From: Albifimbria verrucaria
Taxonomy: Eukaryota > Ascomycota > Sordariomycetes > Hypocreales > Stachybotryaceae
Reading direction: 5' to 3'
Assembly: GCA_020081605.1 (NCBI GenBank)
Contig: JAHREC010000018.1
Location: 5,332,001 to 5,396,000, forward strand
Length of the DNA stretch: 64,000 nucleotides
The notes beneath the pieces are model-generated. The model saw only the letters and a list, made by a program, of their open reading frames with translations, was not told the DNA's origin and did no database searches. The first letter of the stretch is position 1, and each line of letters starts with the position of its first letter. Positions 11,431-22,734 of this stretch are shown piece by piece. Made by a program: the position numbers and the translations under genes.

Positions 11431-14400
11431 GATGGCTCCTTCTATTTTGGATACAGATGCATATTAGCCATCCAGCGACGGGATCCAGCAGCGTGCATGA
11501 GGAAATGGCGACTAAACTAGGGATGCAATGAAATTGAAAGGCGGCAAGACATGTAGAATATGTACAAGACAGCAGGGAGGTGTGGGGAGGCGTGACTGGA
11601 ATGGATGGTGCCAAGCCCCGTCTAAGATTTGGAAGACAACATTTGACAACTGGAATCTCCCTGCGACGGTTCTGAACACCCCGGTGATGCCATGTATAAG
11701 ATTCGAAGTTCAAATGGATGGGAGGCTCACCCTCAGAGCGGGCTTGGCGACCGATGCCAAGCGCCAAGCAGCGCGGTTAGATCCAGAGATAGCTCCAGAT
11801 GTTGAAGACCAACGATGGTGGCGGCGTGAAAAGACCAATTCACCAAGGTTTGGAGAATTGACTAGCAAGCTTGCCGCTTACGCTTTGGTCATGAGGAGCC
11901 GGGTGCGTGTATCGATGAAGAAGTGTGGCCGAGTGTGGGTTGTTGCTGGTGAGACCTCGTCCCATATGAAGACTGGCTACGCTTCCGTCTCGTCTCGCCC
12001 GTCGTCACCAGAATGGAAGTGTCGTAACAGCGTTGGCTGGGGTTTATGCTCGTGGAGGGCAAGGGGCAGAGGGGTCTTCTCTGTTATAGACAGCGTCTCA
12101 GCAGCGACCGCCCTTGGACAAACATTGGTGCGGAGCAAGAAGAAGCAAATCGGCAAACCACCAACAGATGGTAAACAACCGCGGAGAAAGAGGAAGGTTG
12201 GTGTGGTTGGGAGGTTGAGCCTTAGAATGAAAGAAGAGGAGGAAGAATACGGTGGGCTCGACAGAGTTGCATCACATCGAATGCAGCGATCGGCTACTTT
12301 ACTACTCTGCTCTACTGTGCTCTACTTTGCTCTACCACCACCACGGCAAGGTCGTCCGACGGCTCAAGACCGAAGGCCTGGCAAGGGCTCGCTCGCACTC
12401 GACCGCAGATGTGCAACACCTAGCTTCTACTTAGGGACACGGCGAGTACTGTAGCTCAGCACGCGGCGGTGACAATGACGGGCCTGCCAGAGCATTGACA
12501 ATCTCCCGCGACGCTTTTTCCACGTACGACCTGCATGGCCGCCAGGGGGACCCTGATACGCCCGTGCCGGGAGCGACAGGGCCTCGTTGATTGGTGGCTC
12601 CGTCGTCGTGGGAAGGCGTATTGGTGCAGAGGCACGGCAAAACGGCTCCTCAGGAAGCACCAAGGGTTCCGGGGTGGGCTGGCTGGTGCGAATCGGCGTC
12701 TTGCGCCTCGGCCGACTGGTGCCTCAACGCCGGTGCGCCTCGACTCTAGCCCCTTCCCTCACCCAGAGACCGGTCTTTAAGTTGGTTAAGGCACGGCATT
12801 GCGGGACTGGCGCGCATTAGTGCTGGCCCAACTCAATCGACCTGCGACGGCGAGTCTGGCAACATCCGTATTGTCACCGAGACCACTGGGCTTTACGAAG
12901 CGCGACTTTGGAATGCTTTGTGTGAGCTGCCTGCTGCCTACAACACGTGCCGGGCCAGTCTTAGTCTATTAAGTTACGTTGCTGTTTCTGTGTCCGCCGG
13001 CTCTGTAGTACAGCGCAGTGTGTGTGTGTTTGTGTTCAGTCTTCGTCTCAACTCCAGGCCAAACGCCGAACCCCAGATTCCATTCTTTGGTTCGCCAGGT
13101 TAACCAACAACCAACAACCCCAGCGAAGCACGAGCTAGTGCTGGTGGGTACAGCAGGACCCAGGCTTTTAAATCTTACCTGAATCGTTCACGGGGCGCTG
13201 ATCCAGGCGGGCGGGCCACGTCCTGATTTTTTAATGCGGCAATGGCGAGTGCCTATCCTATATCCTACCTACAGTAGCACCGGGAATTGAGGAAGCCGTC
13301 GATCATCCGAGCAAAAAGCAAAGTGCGTCAGTTTGCCATGTTTACCATGTGTTACACCGCGAATCCACCGATGTAGCGCGAGTTTCTTTGCTTTTGCCTT
13401 GGTCACGGAGCGAGCAATTGCACCATGTGCATTTGAGAAAACTCCTCAATGTGCAATTAGCAGATTCTGTGTATACCATCTCGCCGAATCTCAATGAATA
13501 ATTCATGTTGCTTTTCAAAAGTCTGGTTATTACAGTTCATCGTTATCAGCTCCAGTACCTGAATGTTATGTCTTGGTGCTGACGACGTACGGATTTGTAA
13601 ATTTACTCTATGTTCCACTTAATCATCTCATATTAATGCCCTCTTTGGGGCGCGGAGACGCTTAGTTTCCAGCAGGCGAGCAAGCTTTGGTACAAGTAGC
13701 TGCATCTTGGTCGAACCAACCACATGTTCTTGATTGATAAGAATCTCGAACATGTTGCAGGGTTTTGTGGATGTAGCCACCCAGAAAGCGCAGAGGCTTC
13801 AGCCATTTTCTAAAACAGCTGTCAACGTACATGGAGTCCATTTTAATTAGCTGAGAAGATGTATTTAGGTCAAGGAGAATTCTCGCTTTATTCCTTAATT
13901 ACACAATTATCCCCGTTCTCTCGGCAGCTGATAAACCGTGATGCCAGACAACCGCTGGCTGCGTATTGTGTATGTGGGCTCCCTAACCAACTTTGGATTG
14001 CCTGCAAGCCTCACGCAGATAGTTGAGCAAGCCGTGTATTCTCTGATTTAGCATGCAGGTGACTCTAAGCCGGGCGGAACAATATAATGAACAGAGTCGC
14101 CTTTTCCTTTCCTCTCGAGACAGCTTATGTGTTTCCGAGCAAGGGTTCTGGTCTCGTCATCGTAAATAGGCTCTGTCTATTAGCTTCATTCTTACTTGTT
14201 GATATGAGCAGCCGCAGAACCCAATGTACCATCCATGTGACGTATCAGAACTCAGAAAGTTGTAGATAGAAGTTACCAAGGTCGTCTTCTTAAAAGATAC
14301 GATAAATGTACCATCCAATTCTGAAGGACTTCCAACATCAGGCTGGAGTGAAATTGAAAGTATGGCAATATGTGCAACCGAGACGACAACAGGTCTGGCA

Positions 14401-14998
14401 ACTCGTGACTATGAAGACAACAGCTTTAAAATTCTTGACAATCCGCCAATCTTGTTCTTGAAACCGGGCAACAAAGTGACCCAACCACTAAATCTTATTT
14501 ATTTCTCCTACATTTGTACTGGAAACTATGCAGTGTTCGGTGCGTAGTCAACAGAAACGCTGCTCTATCCAGCATACATACAGATCAACCACGTCAACAC
14601 GAACCTTGACAGGACTCTCAAATCTATGCAGTTTCTCGGTGTTGTTTCCAGCCAACCTTTGCCCTGTTTTGCCAAATGAGGGGTGATTTTAGCCACTGAG
14701 CTCTAACCACGTAGCCTCGTGGGCTAAGAGGCTGATTCAGACAAGGCAAACAGACAAGGTAATCTCGTATGCCTCAATAATACGATAGGACGTTCCTCCC
14801 TTCGAATTCGACAGTATGGCAACAGCGACTTCGATGTAACCGTACATTGTTATTCGTTTCCCAAATACTTTTCAAGCAATCTTTCGTGACGAATAAATTT
14901 CTTGGACCTCCTCGATATTCGACTACCCGCGACACTTAGTAATTTATGCCAGGTCTAACCTGAACGCACTGAAATTGGGAAACCAGTACAGTGTCATC
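11431..14998. other. Long spacer; GC-richer half then AT-rich half, no gene recognised
   Basis: 11431-13330 has an open frame of 308 codons (11528-12454) on the plus strand, but its translation is Arg/Lys/Ser low-complexity with no domain and it lies in the presumed promoter of the MFS gene. From about 13340 to 14960 the DNA becomes visibly richer in A and T with many stops in all frames. No transposon ends, terminal repeats or transposase fragments were seen. Confidence 0.45.
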
Positions 14999-17900
14999 AT
15001 GCCAGACCCAGACCTCTACACCGTTGGATGGATCTGTGCGGTAGGGGTCGAGTTTGTAGCGGCGAGAGAGTTCCTTGACGAGAAACGTGATGACCTAGAG
15101 CATCTACCTGTGAATGATAACAATACCTATGTTTTAGGTCGAATGGGGAAGCACAATATCGTCATTGCTGCTTTACCAAAGTCGCAGTATGGTCTTGTTA
15201 GCGCCGCCACGGTTGCTCGAGACCTCGCTCGCAGTTTTCCCAATGTTAGAATCGGGCTGATGGTTGGTATTGGGGGTGGTGCGCCGAGCCCAAAACACGA
15301 TATTCGACTGGGTGATGTCGTCGTCAGTACACCTGGGCATGAAAATGGTGGTGTTTTTCAATATGATTATGGCAAGACAGTACAAGGTGCACGCTTCCTC
15401 GTGACTGGAAACTTGAATCAGCCACCGCAGTGCATGTTGACGGCAGTTTCTGTTCTAGATGCTGAATATCAAGCTGACGGCCATACCATTGAAGCGGAGA
15501 TTGACCGCATTATTAGCAACAAGAAAAGACTGCGAGTTAATTACAAACGACCAGACCCTGTGTCGGATAGATTATACGTCTCGAGCTACAAACATTTCGG
15601 AAATGATGATGACGACTGTGAAACTATATGTGACGACACCTCAAAGTTGATTTCGAGACGCGAAAGATCAGAAGACGAGGACAGCCTGGTCATTCACTTC
15701 GGTTTAATAGCTTCAGCTAATCAACTTATGAAGGATGCCGAAATCCGAGATAGGCTTTCGGCTGAGAAAAAGTCTTGTGTTTCGAGATGGAGGCGGCTGG
15801 GTTGATGAACCACTTTCCATGTCTCGTCATTCGTGGGATCTGTGACTACTCAGACACCCACAAGAATAAGGCCTGGCAGGGTTACGCGGCAATGGCTGCA
15901 GCTGCCTATGCGAAGGACTTGCTTCGTAAAATCTTGCCGAGCAAGGTTGAAGCTGAGAGGAAGTTGACTGAGATACTCTCCGACGGTGTGTAGCTCTCAG
16001 AGTCGTGGGATATCCCGTATCCCAGGAGGATTCACTAAAACCGTTGCGCTAAGATTCGGGTAGTAAGTTCGAAGCTCAATGACATATACTCTCAGACGAG
16101 CAATACATATACTCAAATCAAGGACATGCGAATCAGTAAGCACTTCGAAGAGGTCATAGGGTGGCTGGCAGCCCCTGACCCGTCCAACAACTACAATAAA
16201 GCCATCAAAACTCGTCAACCGGGCTCGGGACAACGGTTCTTAGAGTGTCAAGCTTATAGAGATTGGAAATCCAAAGATGGTTCTCTTCTATGGCTCCATG
16301 GAATTCCTGGATGTGGCAAGACAATCCTCGCATCCACTGCAATCGAGGATCTGCGGGCCATTCCCGAATGTTCCAAGAAACTTATTTACTTCTACTTCGA
16401 TTTCACTGATGTCCAGAAACAATCCTTCGAGAACGTCATTCGATCTTTTGTCACCCAACTTTACTACGAGAACCAACACGTCCAGGAACATTTGGACTCG
16501 TTGTACTTCGCTTGTCGAAATGGAAAGGATCAGCCGAGCATTGATTCTCTACACAAAACACTTGCCAAGATGGTCAAGGAAATTGGAGGTATATGGATTG
16601 TTCTCGATGCACTTGATGAGTGCGTGCTACGAGACGAACCACTCACATGGATAAGAGATTTAATCAAAGACGCCCGGGTCCAGTCTGAAATCCGTCTCCT
16701 CGTTACCAGCAGACCCGAACAGGATATCAAGTCAATGTTTGAGGAATATGCCAGTGAAGAACAAATTCTGGCGATTCACAATTTTCTTTTGGAAGACGAC
16801 ATACGCAACTATGTGCATACAAGAGTAAGGGAGCACGAAGGTTTGCGCAGGTGGCGGCAAAAACCAGATGTTCAAGATCAAATCGAGACGTGTCTATTAG
16901 AAAAGGCTGCTGGCATGTAAGTTGCATCATATTGGAGTTCACGCTGCCATGCTCATCTTACCAGGTTCCGTTGGGTTTCATGCCAGCTTGATGTTCTAGA
17001 AAAATGTTACGATCTCAGGGTTTTACAAAAACACTTCTAGATCTTCCAAGAACGTTGGATGAGACCTATGCTCGCATCTTGGTTAGTGTACCTCCCGAGC
17101 ATTTACACCACACACGGCGAATTTTGCAATTTCTTGTATACTCTGAAAGACCTTTGCAACTGAATGAAGCCGTTGATGCAGTTGCTGTGAATATAGGATC
17201 CGGTGGGATGACTGATGCTCGTTTTGATCCTAAAAGCAGAACAGAAATCCCTATAGAAATCATGAGATATTGTTCCAGCCTAGTTACCCTCGTCCAAAGA
17301 AAGAAGAAAACGACAAAGAAGGACTTCATAGAAGAGATTCAACTCGCCCACTTCTCGGTAAAAGATTATCTGACTTCTACTCGCCTAGATAAGGAGACGA
17401 GTTGGTATTTCAGGGAGGAAAATGCCCGTGCTTCCATCGCGGAAGTCTGCCTGTCATACATACTAGCGTACAGGCCAGGCCCTTCAATTCGGAAAATCCG
17501 AGAGCAATTTCCTTTCTCGGGATATGCAGCACGATTTTGGGCAACTAATGCCGCTCACGTTGAGCACATCAGTGACAGGGTGTTCACTCTCGCGTTGCAG
17601 CTACTTCGGAACCCTACTGCCTTGAATGCATGCTATCAGATTTATAATCCAGGTAAAGTTGAGGATGCTGATGTATTCGTTTTGGAGGTGGCTTGGTTCT
17701 CTGAATCGGACGGTGAAACAGAGGAACCCTCTGAACTTGACCAAGAAACGTCATCTGAACCGGAGGTGGAAAACCCAGAAGCTGCAGACGAAGCGAGTGG
17801 AGATGAATCAGAGAGCGAAGATGAATCCAGCAGAGATGAACTAGACCTGGAAATGGATGCCGTTTCGGATGAAGACGAAGATAATCAGCTTGATACAGAT

Positions 17901-18924
17901 AAGTCATATGAATCAGAGCATGAAGCGACTTCCGAATGGGAAGATGAATCGGAGAGTGGCGTGTCAGAGGATTTTGTTTCCATTTCAGAAGAGGATGGAT
18001 CAAACGATGAATGGGATAGAAGCACAACTGATCGACTGGCTACATACGCCCTATATTATGCTTCGTTGGTCGGCCTGTCACGCTGTGTTAAGGCGCTGTT
18101 GGGAGTGGATGCCAACTTCAAAAATGGGAGAGTGCGTTATGGTAACGCATTACATGCCGCTTCAGCAAAGGGTCATGAACACATTGTGCAGATACTGTTG
18201 GATGCCGGTGCCGATGTCAATTCCAAGGGTGGATGGTACGGCAACCCGCTAATTGCAGCTTCAGCCTGCGGCCATGAAAGGATAGTCGGGTTATTGCTGG
18301 GAGCACATGCCAATGTCGATGCTAAAGCAGGAGATATCGGTACCGCGCTAAAAGCAGCTTCGGCCCGTGGTCATGAACAAATTGTACGGATGTTGTTGAA
18401 AGCGAACGCCAATGTAAATGCCAAAGGGGAGAGTTCGGCAGTGCGTTACATACAGCTTCGGTCTACGGCGAGGAGAAAATTGTGCGGATTCTGATAGAAG
18501 CAAGGGCCAACATCAATATGCTATCCGGAGTTTACGGGACGGCGCTACAGGCGGCTTCAGCCCAGGGACATGAAGACGTTGTCCGTTTATTGTTAGATAA
18601 GGAAGCTGACATTAATCGTGTTGGGGAGATACGGTACAGCATTGCAGGCTGCTGCAGTCGGTGGTGATGGAGAGATTATACAATTGCTGCTGGCGAACCA
18701 GGCTGATATCAATGCCCAAGGAGGGAAATACGGCACTGCATTACAAGCTGCTTCAGCTCATGGTCATAAGAAAGCTGTGCAATTGCTCTTGGATAAAAAG
18801 GCTGACACTGGCATCCAAGGGGAAATACGGTAACGCGCTGCAAGCTGCTGTATCAAAGGGCCATCACGATATTGTCCAAATGCTGCTGAATGGCAATGCT
18901 GAGATTGACCTCCGAGCGGAATGA
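14999..18924 (+). CDS. NLR-like STAND protein: PNP_UDP - NACHT - acidic linker - ankyrin repeats
   Basis: Fungal counterpart of innate-immunity NLRs; relatives act in non-self recognition and regulated cell death, but nothing here proves that role. Exons 14999-15987, 16096-16916 and 16965-18924, about 1257 residues. N-terminal purine-nucleoside-phosphorylase-like domain ([52 protein letters not shown]). NACHT domain with P-loop [11 protein letters not shown] and Walker [12 protein letters not shown], then a winged-helix-like region around [13 protein letters not shown] Glu/Asp/Ser-rich linker lies at about 17697-18010, followed by eight or nine ankyrin units of the form YGxALxAASAxGHExIVxxLL. 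Five breaks: A runs 15767-15771 and 17027-17031 (one A missing each) and G runs 18426-18429, 18623-18626 and 18819-18822 in the ankyrins. Counting the last two as two missing or one extra base restores a multiple of three. ATG at 14999 precedes [10 protein letters not shown]. Confidence 0.88.
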
Positions 18925-19853
18925 GCGGGCAGGAAACACTGTGCGTACGCGTGTAAGTAGTAGAGCCTTAGTGGATGAATCGCTTGAGAATACTCCTAGG
19001 TCAATACTGTGACTGATGTTGCAAACCATCATAGGTGTTATGACAAGCGTGAGGGTGAGGTAAAGGGTTGTCGTCTAGTGGTTCAGGGTAACCCAAGGTC
19101 AAGAGGCTATGCATAAGGTCTCGCCAGGGTATGAGTAACCGAATGGCGTTTCCACCCAGCATCTACTGCTATCAATACATCTAATGAGCATAAACCGAGT
19201 TCATTAAAGTCCTCATATTCGGTTTCACTTTTCTCCTGATGTCCAAGGTTCCATGGCCCGCTTCAATAGGCTCAGCCATGATGTGCCCTTGGAAGCGGGA
19301 AAATATTGGTTGAGCAACAGTTTACGCTCACAACGCAGACAATATAATAAATGATCTGTTATACCTGCCTTCGGGTCTCCTACCACTCGCATATCATTCA
19401 TAATACCAAGAGTCTCGGATCGCCATTCGCGATTCACTCTTACAGCGATTCCTTCATCACTCATTGTCTTGAATCTTGTCCCACAGTGGATAGTAACGCT
19501 CGTCATGATACCAACACCAAACCAGCCAGCTTTGAGTTCAAGAAGCGCAACTGGAGTGTCTTCGTGACCGATGCTGACAATGGAAGGCCACGGTATGGTA
19601 TGACTGGACAACAACTATTCCTGGTTGCTCTGAAAACTAACAGGTTCCTCATTTTTACTTTCGTCTGGAACAGGAACACTAAAGGTCAGCTCGGCGAGTT
19701 TTCGTTAGGCCGGTTGAAGAACCCGGACATTGATTTCTGCATTCACCACGTCTATGTGTATTTACACGTCCAACATGGTCGACTGGCCCACAGAGTCCCG
19801 TTCGGTGGATCGAGGAACCTGAGCAAGTTCAGGTAGCGAGATCTCAACAACAA
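18925..19853. other. Intergenic, no gene recognised
   Basis: Downstream of the NLR gene. Two overlapping frames of 130-160 codons on opposite strands (19225-19614 minus, 19351-19836 plus) have ordinary composition but no recognisable domain. A tRNA-like A box (GTCGTCTAGTGG) occurs near 19070 without a matching B box. Confidence 0.45.
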
Positions 19854-19935
19854 GCGTAATTGGTTTAGTGGTAAAATTCTCCGTTGCCATCCGAGCAGCG
19901 TCGGGGAGCCCTGGGTTCGATTCCCAGATTACGCA
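19854..19935 (+). tRNA. tRNA-Gly(GCC) with 11-nt intron, copy 1
   Basis: Acceptor stem GCGTAAT pairs perfectly with ATTACGC, followed by discriminator A. A box TGGTTTAGTGG, B box GGTTCGATTCC, T stem CTGGG/CCCAG. The anticodon stem CTCCG/CGGGG closes a loop TTGCCA-T with anticodon GCC. The loop is interrupted between positions 37 and 38 by 11 bases (TCCGAGCAGCG), the canonical eukaryotic intron site. A second copy follows 75 bp downstream in the same orientation. Confidence 0.93.
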
Positions 19936-20010
19936 TCAAGCTCCTGGAGCGAGCGAGCCGTCTCCAGACGGTCCTCACCAGGTCCACATGGTGATGTCTC
20001 CCTCCTCCAA

Positions 20011-20092
20011 GCGTGATTGGTTTAGTGGTAAAATTCTCCGTTGCCATCCGCGCAACGTCGGGGAGCCCTGGGTTCGATTCCCAGATTACGCA
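20011..20092 (+). tRNA. tRNA-Gly(GCC) with 11-nt intron, copy 2
   Basis: Nearly identical to the upstream copy. The acceptor stem is GCGTGAT against ATTACGC with one G-U pair. Same A and B boxes, same anticodon arm, and an 11-nt intron TCCGCGCAACG differing from copy 1 at two positions. The mature body is otherwise the same, so both can be functional. Confidence 0.92.
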
Positions 20093-20252
20093 AGAGTTTC
20101 CTTTTTGCTGCTTGAGCATTCAGTCTTGCCTGCGGGAGCCGTTACTTTTCGCTTGTTCTTGTGGCTCAACTGTTACGCTGTAGTGATATCGTCATGAGGG
20201 CCAGGTGAAAGGTGTTGTGGTATCATATCTATAGCATCTCCTCCCAAAGCCT

Positions 20253-21304
20253 TCAGGTAAGGACTCCTAGGTGAGCCATGTCCCCTCTAAGGCGTACTAT
20301 CTCAGCAAAGGTAGCCTGAGTGCGCTCCGTAAGCAGGTCATACTGGGGCGCCAGCACCTTCACTTCTCTGGGGCTTGATCCGACACCAACTGTAGACGGG
20401 CAGACGTGTCCTTGGCACAAGACATCATCATAATGAGTGCCTCGAAAATGGCTGAGATCACCACGGATGATGCCGTAGCCTTGGATGCGACGACGGAGCC
20501 AATCCGGACCTCTGGTATCGACAGCTTGGGACCGTAGCCCTCGGGTATCAACAGAGTGACAGTTGTGGCGCATGTCACACAGCTGCGGATGAGCGTGTCG
20601 AGTAGATCAAGCAGGCGGAGATTGCACGCAACGAGGAGGTTCAGTAGGGCGTGGTCAATCGTTGTTCCTGGAAGTGGTCTCAACGGGCCACGCGCCTCGT
20701 GGATGCAGTTTGGGACAAGGCACGCCTGGTCTGGGTCTGGTGCCCGGAGCTTCTGCAAGGCAACTTGGAGAACGGTAGGTTGGAGATGAGCGAGCTGCTG
20801 TGCATGATCTAGCACGGCCTCTAACATCTGGTCGGGCCTGTACTTGTCTCCGACGCCGTCGGCGTACTCCTTCAGACGCTCCTGCGGAACGTGATGCTCG
20901 CCGTCGGGAGGTATCTCCCTGAGCAGACCATCCAAAGCAAGCATGATGCTCATGAGCCGCTCGGTGTCGGTTGACCCATTGGCCACGCCCCGCGTCCCAT
21001 TCAGAGACGGCGTTGGTGTCTGCTCAACCGAAGTCCCTCCTGGGCTACAGGCCGTAGCGGTGGTGGGAGGGGACAAGCCAGCGGGAGCGCCGTCAATCAC
21101 GGTTCCGGGCCGGGCGGGCCGCGTGGGCGGGCTGAAGACGCATGATGTCCCAGCCTTGGCACAGCGCGTGCAGCCGAGTGAGCCTGGCGGCTTGGGGCAC
21201 CTCAGTTTCTTATCGTGACAGCGGTCACAGGCTCGTCGCAGGTCAGCAGCCATGGCGGAAGAAATATCGCGAGAAGCACGAGACTGCGGGCGTCCGCTCT
21301 GCAT
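20253..21304 (-). CDS. Zn2Cys6 transcription factor, AflR-like layout
   Basis: Nuclear DNA-binding regulator. The binuclear zinc cluster reads CDRCHDKKLRCP then CTRCAKAGTSC near residues 25-55, preceded by basic MAADLRRA. A Pro/Ser/Thr-rich linker follows (SPPTTATACSPGG), then an alpha-helical region (MLALDGLLREIPPD, LLNLLVACNLRLLDLLDTLI) of the kind seen in the aflatoxin regulator-type C-terminal domain. Start chosen at ATG 21304 (MQSGRPQSR); a second ATG at 21254 is also possible. One break: the plus-strand G run 20370-20373, where one missing C on the coding strand extends the protein through LLTERTQATFAEIVRLRGDM to a stop at 20253, giving 350 codons exactly. No biosynthetic genes flank it, so a cluster-specific role is not supported. 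Confidence 0.88.
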
Positions 21305-22734
21305 GTTGGCCCTGGTGCTCTGAGGGTTACCTGATGCAGGGACAAGCCCTGCGCGCTGCTTGATAATCGGCGTGTAGTGGAGTGGCTGAGCTGACAATGA
21401 TTGGGCCGTCCTCTTGGGCTTGGGCTCTGAGTCTGAGCAGCACACAACATGGGCGTCGCAATGCCTGCGAGGGCGGATGTGTTGCGGCTGCGTGGCAGCG
21501 ATGGAACGGTGATGGAGAATGGGCCGGCCCAGCAATTGGTGGATTGGCAAGATGGGTGAGCGCTGCTGATTACACTTGGGGTCCAGCTAAGGTAGCTCGA
21601 TGTTTGAGGATGATTATGGTGGTAATTGCTTGGCCAGCCTCATCCTTCGGCTCATCTAGAGGGTTTGATGCTCCCCCTTTCACGAGCTCCGGATGTAACA
21701 CGGCACAGCTTCATCTGCGACCGTGGATTTCGGAAGCTCCAAGAGCTCGTGAAGGATCTCGCTCGACCCTGGCCTCACATCGTTCTCCCCGACCCCAAGC
21801 GCCCGCAGGCAACCCAGTCTGTCGGTTGGTGTGCCAGCATTGTGCTTGGCTCAGGCCAATGGCTAGTTCCGACCCCATGCACCTTGGTCAGTCCAGCCAA
21901 CTGCATGTTCTTCCTGAGCTGCAGACCCCGGTCCCGTCTTCTGTAGGGCGTTGTCTGTTTTGAGACAAATGCTCCGTGCTTTCTTTTGCTATTCCTTGTC
22001 GCCATTGTTGCTTGTTGACGATTTGGGTATCCGTAGATCGGGCCATGTTGCTCACACGTGCTTGACGATGAACAATGCCTTTCCTGTTCGTGCCGTGTGT
22101 TGATATCAGTTGTTCTCGAAGCAGATGGTTCGTCTGACTTGGGGTCGCCGTGTTCGTTGGTGCCAAACCTCACATCAGCGGTGTTGGCCATGCTGAAGGA
22201 TCGCTTCCCTATGGCATGGCATGGCATGGCAAGGAGCATGTCTTGATTAGCCTCGATTAGCCGGGTCTTCTTGTTGGACGCCACCAGCATCTACGGGCGC
22301 AACTCTCGACATTACTTTTCCATGCCGTGGTTCCTCGCCATCCTGCTTGCTTCAACACCCGACTCCCGACCAGGCCATACCCTGACTTGGTTTGATTTGA
22401 CTTGATTGCTTGCAATCGTTGCTGATCCCAATTGTTTTAGTGACCTTGCTTGCCGGTGGTCCAGCTATTAGCCAAATCTCGCTTCCTCCTGCTTGGTACA
22501 TGCCTGTGCCTGTGCCTCAACCCAACACACCCATCTCATTATCCGGATCTTACCTGTATCCACCGTTGCTTTGTTTTGCTGGAGTCGAGTTGGGTCACGT
22601 CAGAGAAGCTCCATTCCGTTGCTTCAGCCATACCCACGACTGTAATCTGCCACTGCACTTTCACACACCTTTATGGCAAGCTCGTCTGCCCTACCCGAGA
22701 GACCCTCCATTTAATCGTTGGTTTGTGCCTAGGG
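21305..22734. other. Shared promoter region of two divergent regulator genes
   Basis: Lies between the minus-strand Zn2Cys6 gene and the plus-strand C2H2-type gene. Contains a short GGCAT tandem at 22211-22234 and overlapping frames on both strands with no domain. Runs of CT-rich sequence and repeated GCCTGTGCCTGTGCC near 22500 lie upstream of the C2H2 gene. Confidence 0.45.

Noticed and set aside
11528..12454. 308-codon plus-strand frame
   Set aside because: Low-complexity Arg/Lys/Ser translation with no domain, lying in the upstream region of the minus-strand MFS gene.
19068..19140. tRNA-like sequence (GTCGTCTAGTGG)
   Set aside because: Matches an A box only; no B box and no acceptor stem pairing.
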